Shown here: positions 6,189-7,410 of the stretch, in pieces | How the letters are laid out: every line of letters begins with the position of its first letter | Position numbering within the stretch: the first letter of the stretch is position 1 | NCBI GenBank assembly: GCA_013331215.1 | Contig: DUGU01000156.1 | Span: forward strand, 1,148 to 8,557 | From: Methanoregulaceae archaeon | Lineage (GTDB): Archaea; Halobacteriota; Methanomicrobia; Methanomicrobiales; Methanospirillaceae | Length of the DNA stretch: 7,410 nucleotides | Direction of reading: 5' to 3' | Translations under genes and position numbers: made by a program | The notes under the pieces: model-generated | Told to the model about the DNA's origin: nothing | What the model saw: only the letters and a program-made list of their open reading frames with translations | Databases searched by the model: none

Positions 6189-6413
6189 CCTTTATTCTCG
6201 ACCTCATCGATGCTGTCACCGAGGAGCTCGTCCCATCGGCGTCCCCCCATCCTTGCCCAGCAGGCCCGGGTGCCCCTGGGGAAGACGGCGGGCACCCTGA
6301 CGGTCGAGGACGTTAATCGACTCGCCGCCGCCGTGCACCCCGCGGTCAGTCGATCGCTGGGTCGGGCCGCGGCGGATAAGGTGAAGAGCACCATGCTCGC
6401 TCTAAAAGAGTAA
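6185..6413 (+). pseudogene. Small hypothetical protein, apparently split by one base in a C-run
   Basis: From the ATG at 6185 the frame gives MTFILDLIDAVTEELVPSAS and then runs into low-quality proline/glycine sequence and a stop near 6315. One frame over, from about 6247, a protein-like sequence continues (ILAQQARVPLGKTAGTLTVE, then DVNRLAAAVHPAVSRSLGRA) to TAA at 6411-6413. Removing one base from the run of six C at 6243-6248 joins both into a clean 75-residue protein with uniform codon use. The start is supported by GGAGGGGG and the ATGA overlap with the preceding gene. I do not recognise the family; it looks like a helical soluble protein without cysteines or a metal site. The extra C may be a sequencing error, a real mutation, or a +1 ribosomal shift site. 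If the break is ignored, an automatic caller would report only 6210-6413. Confidence 0.6.
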
Positions 6414-6475
6414 TCAGGTATGGATACCCGGATCGGGAACTCCAGTTTTGAGACCCATTCGTGGACCGTGCACGG

Positions 6476-6486
6476 TTTCTATTTTT
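6476..6486 (+). terminator. T-rich tract ending the small-gene transcript
   Basis: TTTCTATTTTT lies about 63 bases after the last small-gene stop and is the only T-rich tract downstream of it on the plus strand, so it is the likely termination point for that cassette. Confidence 0.4.
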
Positions 6487-6509
6487 CAATATCCCGGTAC
6501 TTCGTCCGG

Positions 6510-6537
6510 CCCCGGTCACCACAGGGGAGGACCGGGG
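6510..6537. repeat. GC-rich hairpin (8-bp stem, 12-base loop)
   Basis: CCCCGGTC at 6510-6517 pairs perfectly with GACCGGGG at 6530-6537. It lies between convergent genes, about 125 bases past the stop of the minus-strand UPF0173 gene and just after the T-tract of the plus-strand cassette. It could stabilise the 3' end of either transcript. There is no adjacent T-run on the minus strand, so it is not a standard terminator. Confidence 0.5.
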
Positions 6538-6662
6538 ACGGCTCGGGCCGGCGTCAGGATTCGTATGGAATCTGACCCGACGGCAACTTCGAGCGGACCC
6601 GCACCCGCCCGAGCTCGGAATCGGCCTCGCTTCGTCTCCCCGCCCGCAACCGCACTCCGGCG

Positions 6663-7325
6663 TCAGGAATCACCCAGCTCGAGAGATTCTCCCGGCCGGA
6701 GCACTGCGACGCGGATGTCGGTCGTGCGCTCGAGCGCCTCCTTGAAGGGTGCGGGGTCCTGCGCGATGATCGGCCACGTATTGTAGTGGACCGGGATGAC
6801 GAGCGGCGCCCCGACCCATCGGGCCGCGCACATCGCCGCGGCCGGGTCCATCGTGAACCGGCCACCGATAGGCAGGAGCGCGACGTCGGGCGAGTACAGG
6901 GCGCCGATCACCTTCATGTCCGAGAAGAGCGCCGTGTCGCCCGCATGGTACACGGTCACGCCGTCCATCTCGACGACCATGCCGGCCGCGTCTCCGCCCG
7001 GGAGCCGCTCCGCCCCGATCTCGAGCACGTGCGAATGCACGGCGTGGGTCATCGTCACCCGGACGCCGTCGACCTCGATCCCGCCGCCCGTGTTGAGGCC
7101 CTCGGCCGGGACGCCGCGCTGCTGGAGCACCTTTGCGATCTCGTTCGTGGTGACCGTCGGCCGGGCGAGGCGGAGGGTCTCGCCCAGGTGGTCGTTGTGG
7201 CCGTGCGTGACCACCACCAGGTCCGGGTCCTCGGGGAGCGTCCCGTTCAGCACGTACGGGTCGATAAGCACCCGCCGCAAGCCCTCGAGGAGGACGCAGG
7301 CGTGCTCGACATAGGTCAGCCGCAT
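6663..7325 (-). CDS. UPF0173-family metal-dependent hydrolase
   Basis: A 220-residue MBL-fold protein of the UPF0173 / COG2220 type, close to the usual length. Metal ligands are complete: THGHNDHLG with His41, His43, Asp45 and His46; THAVHSHVLEIG; the bridging Asp in YHAGDTALFSDMK; and the final His in VIPVHYNTWPII, a family hallmark together with PIGGRFTMDP. These proteins are widespread in bacteria and archaea, but the physiological substrate is not established. Codon use is strongly C/G-ending, as in fae-hps, suggesting a core gene. The ATG at 7325 has no ribosome binding site; a weak TATA-like CCATAT near 7350-7355 would place the transcript start at about 7326, consistent with a leaderless mRNA. 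It is not close in sequence to the other MBL enzyme here (3497-4174): the two share only the fold signature. Confidence 0.93.
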   Translation of the reverse strand: MRLTYVEHACVLLEGLRRVLIDPYVLNGTLPEDPDLVVVTHGHNDHLGETLRLARPTVTTNEIAKVLQQRGVPAEGLNTGGGIEVDGVRVTMTHAVHSHVLEIGAERLPGGDAAGMVVEMDGVTVYHAGDTALFSDMKVIGALYSPDVALLPIGGRFTMDPAAAMCAARWVGAPLVIPVHYNTWPIIAQDPAPFKEALERTTDIRVAVLRPGESLELGDS

Positions 7326-7367
7326 GAGGAAGCGATCGGCGGCGCGGCGATATGGAGGTTGCGATCG

Positions 7368-7372
7368 AAAAA
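7368..7372 (-). terminator. T-run after the right-edge partial gene
   Basis: On the minus strand CCCCC is followed by TTTTT, seven bases after the stop codon of the partial gene at the right edge. This is a plausible termination tract separating it from the UPF0173 gene, which would then need its own promoter in the 54-bp gap. Confidence 0.4.
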
Positions 7373-7379
7373 GGGGGTT

Positions 7380-7410
7380 TCAGGAGATCTCGGCCAGCTC
7401 GGCCTCGGTG
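7380..7410 (-). CDS. C-terminal end of an unidentified gene (partial)
   Basis: Read on the minus strand from the window edge, the frame gives TEAELAEIS followed by TGA at 7382-7380. The residues are helix-like and use C/G-ending codons as the neighbours do, and a T-run follows the stop. Nine codons are too few to identify a protein; it is listed because stop, codon pattern and T-run agree. The other two frames cannot be excluded. Confidence 0.35.
   Translation of the reverse strand, partial: TEAELAEIS

Larger units (their letters stand above)
6414..6662. other. Intergenic region between the small genes and the UPF0173 gene
   Basis: No gene is supported here. It holds a T-rich tract at 6476-6486 and a GC-rich hairpin at 6510-6537, both listed separately. 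The arginine/proline-rich open frames after 6540 are shadows of high-GC DNA. Confidence 0.45.

Noticed and set aside
6796..7314. Plus-strand frame of 172 residues opposite the UPF0173 gene
   Set aside because: It is a Ser/Thr/Pro/Arg-rich antisense shadow of a gene with complete family motifs.
1..7410. CRISPR array, insertion sequence or long direct repeats
   Set aside because: No regularly spaced repeat, transposase-like frame or long terminal inverted repeat was seen on either strand.

Overview
The window looks like a high-GC methanogenic archaeon, most likely of the order Methanomicrobiales (Methanoculleus-like). This is inferred from the fused formaldehyde-activating enzyme / hexulose-phosphate synthase gene, the archaeal TATA-type promoter elements, the purine-rich or GGTGA-type ribosome binding sites, a tRNA without an encoded CCA end, and soluble PAS-type sensor kinase architecture. 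No genus-level marker is present, so the genus is a guess.

Layout, left to right. Positions 1-24 are the 3' end of a tRNA gene. After a 220-bp leader comes an intact, strongly codon-biased fae-hps fusion (245-1432, +) that supplies C1 and ribulose-monophosphate metabolism. A T-run and a gene-free gap with a perfect 16-bp palindrome follow. Next is a PAS-PAS-histidine kinase gene (1717-3519, +) broken by three frame changes and carrying a damaged ATP-binding G1 box. Converging on it and overlapping its last 23 bp is a minus-strand pair: a small four-helix membrane protein (4622-4209) followed by a metallo-beta-lactamase-fold hydrolase (4174-3497). A TetR-family regulator (4728-5351, +) diverges from that pair across a short AT-rich region with a candidate operator, so regulator, membrane protein and hydrolase look like one control unit.

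From 5352 to about 5957 there is no convincing gene. An AT-rich promoter-like patch then precedes two tiny overlapping genes (5958-6188 and 6185-6413, +). The second appears split by one extra base in a run of six C. After a gap with a GC-rich hairpin, the right end has an intact UPF0173-type metal-dependent hydrolase (7325-6663, -) and the last nine codons of another minus-strand gene.

The two edges (fae-hps and the UPF0173 gene) have uniform C/G-ending codons and look like conserved core genes. The middle, about 1433-6480, is gene-poor, contains both broken genes and has more varied composition, so it looks like an accessory or decaying segment. I found no transposase, CRISPR array or clearly new defence or biosynthetic system. 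The best leads are the TetR/membrane protein/hydrolase unit, the unrecognised two-gene small-protein cassette, and whether the four frame breaks are biological or assembly errors.
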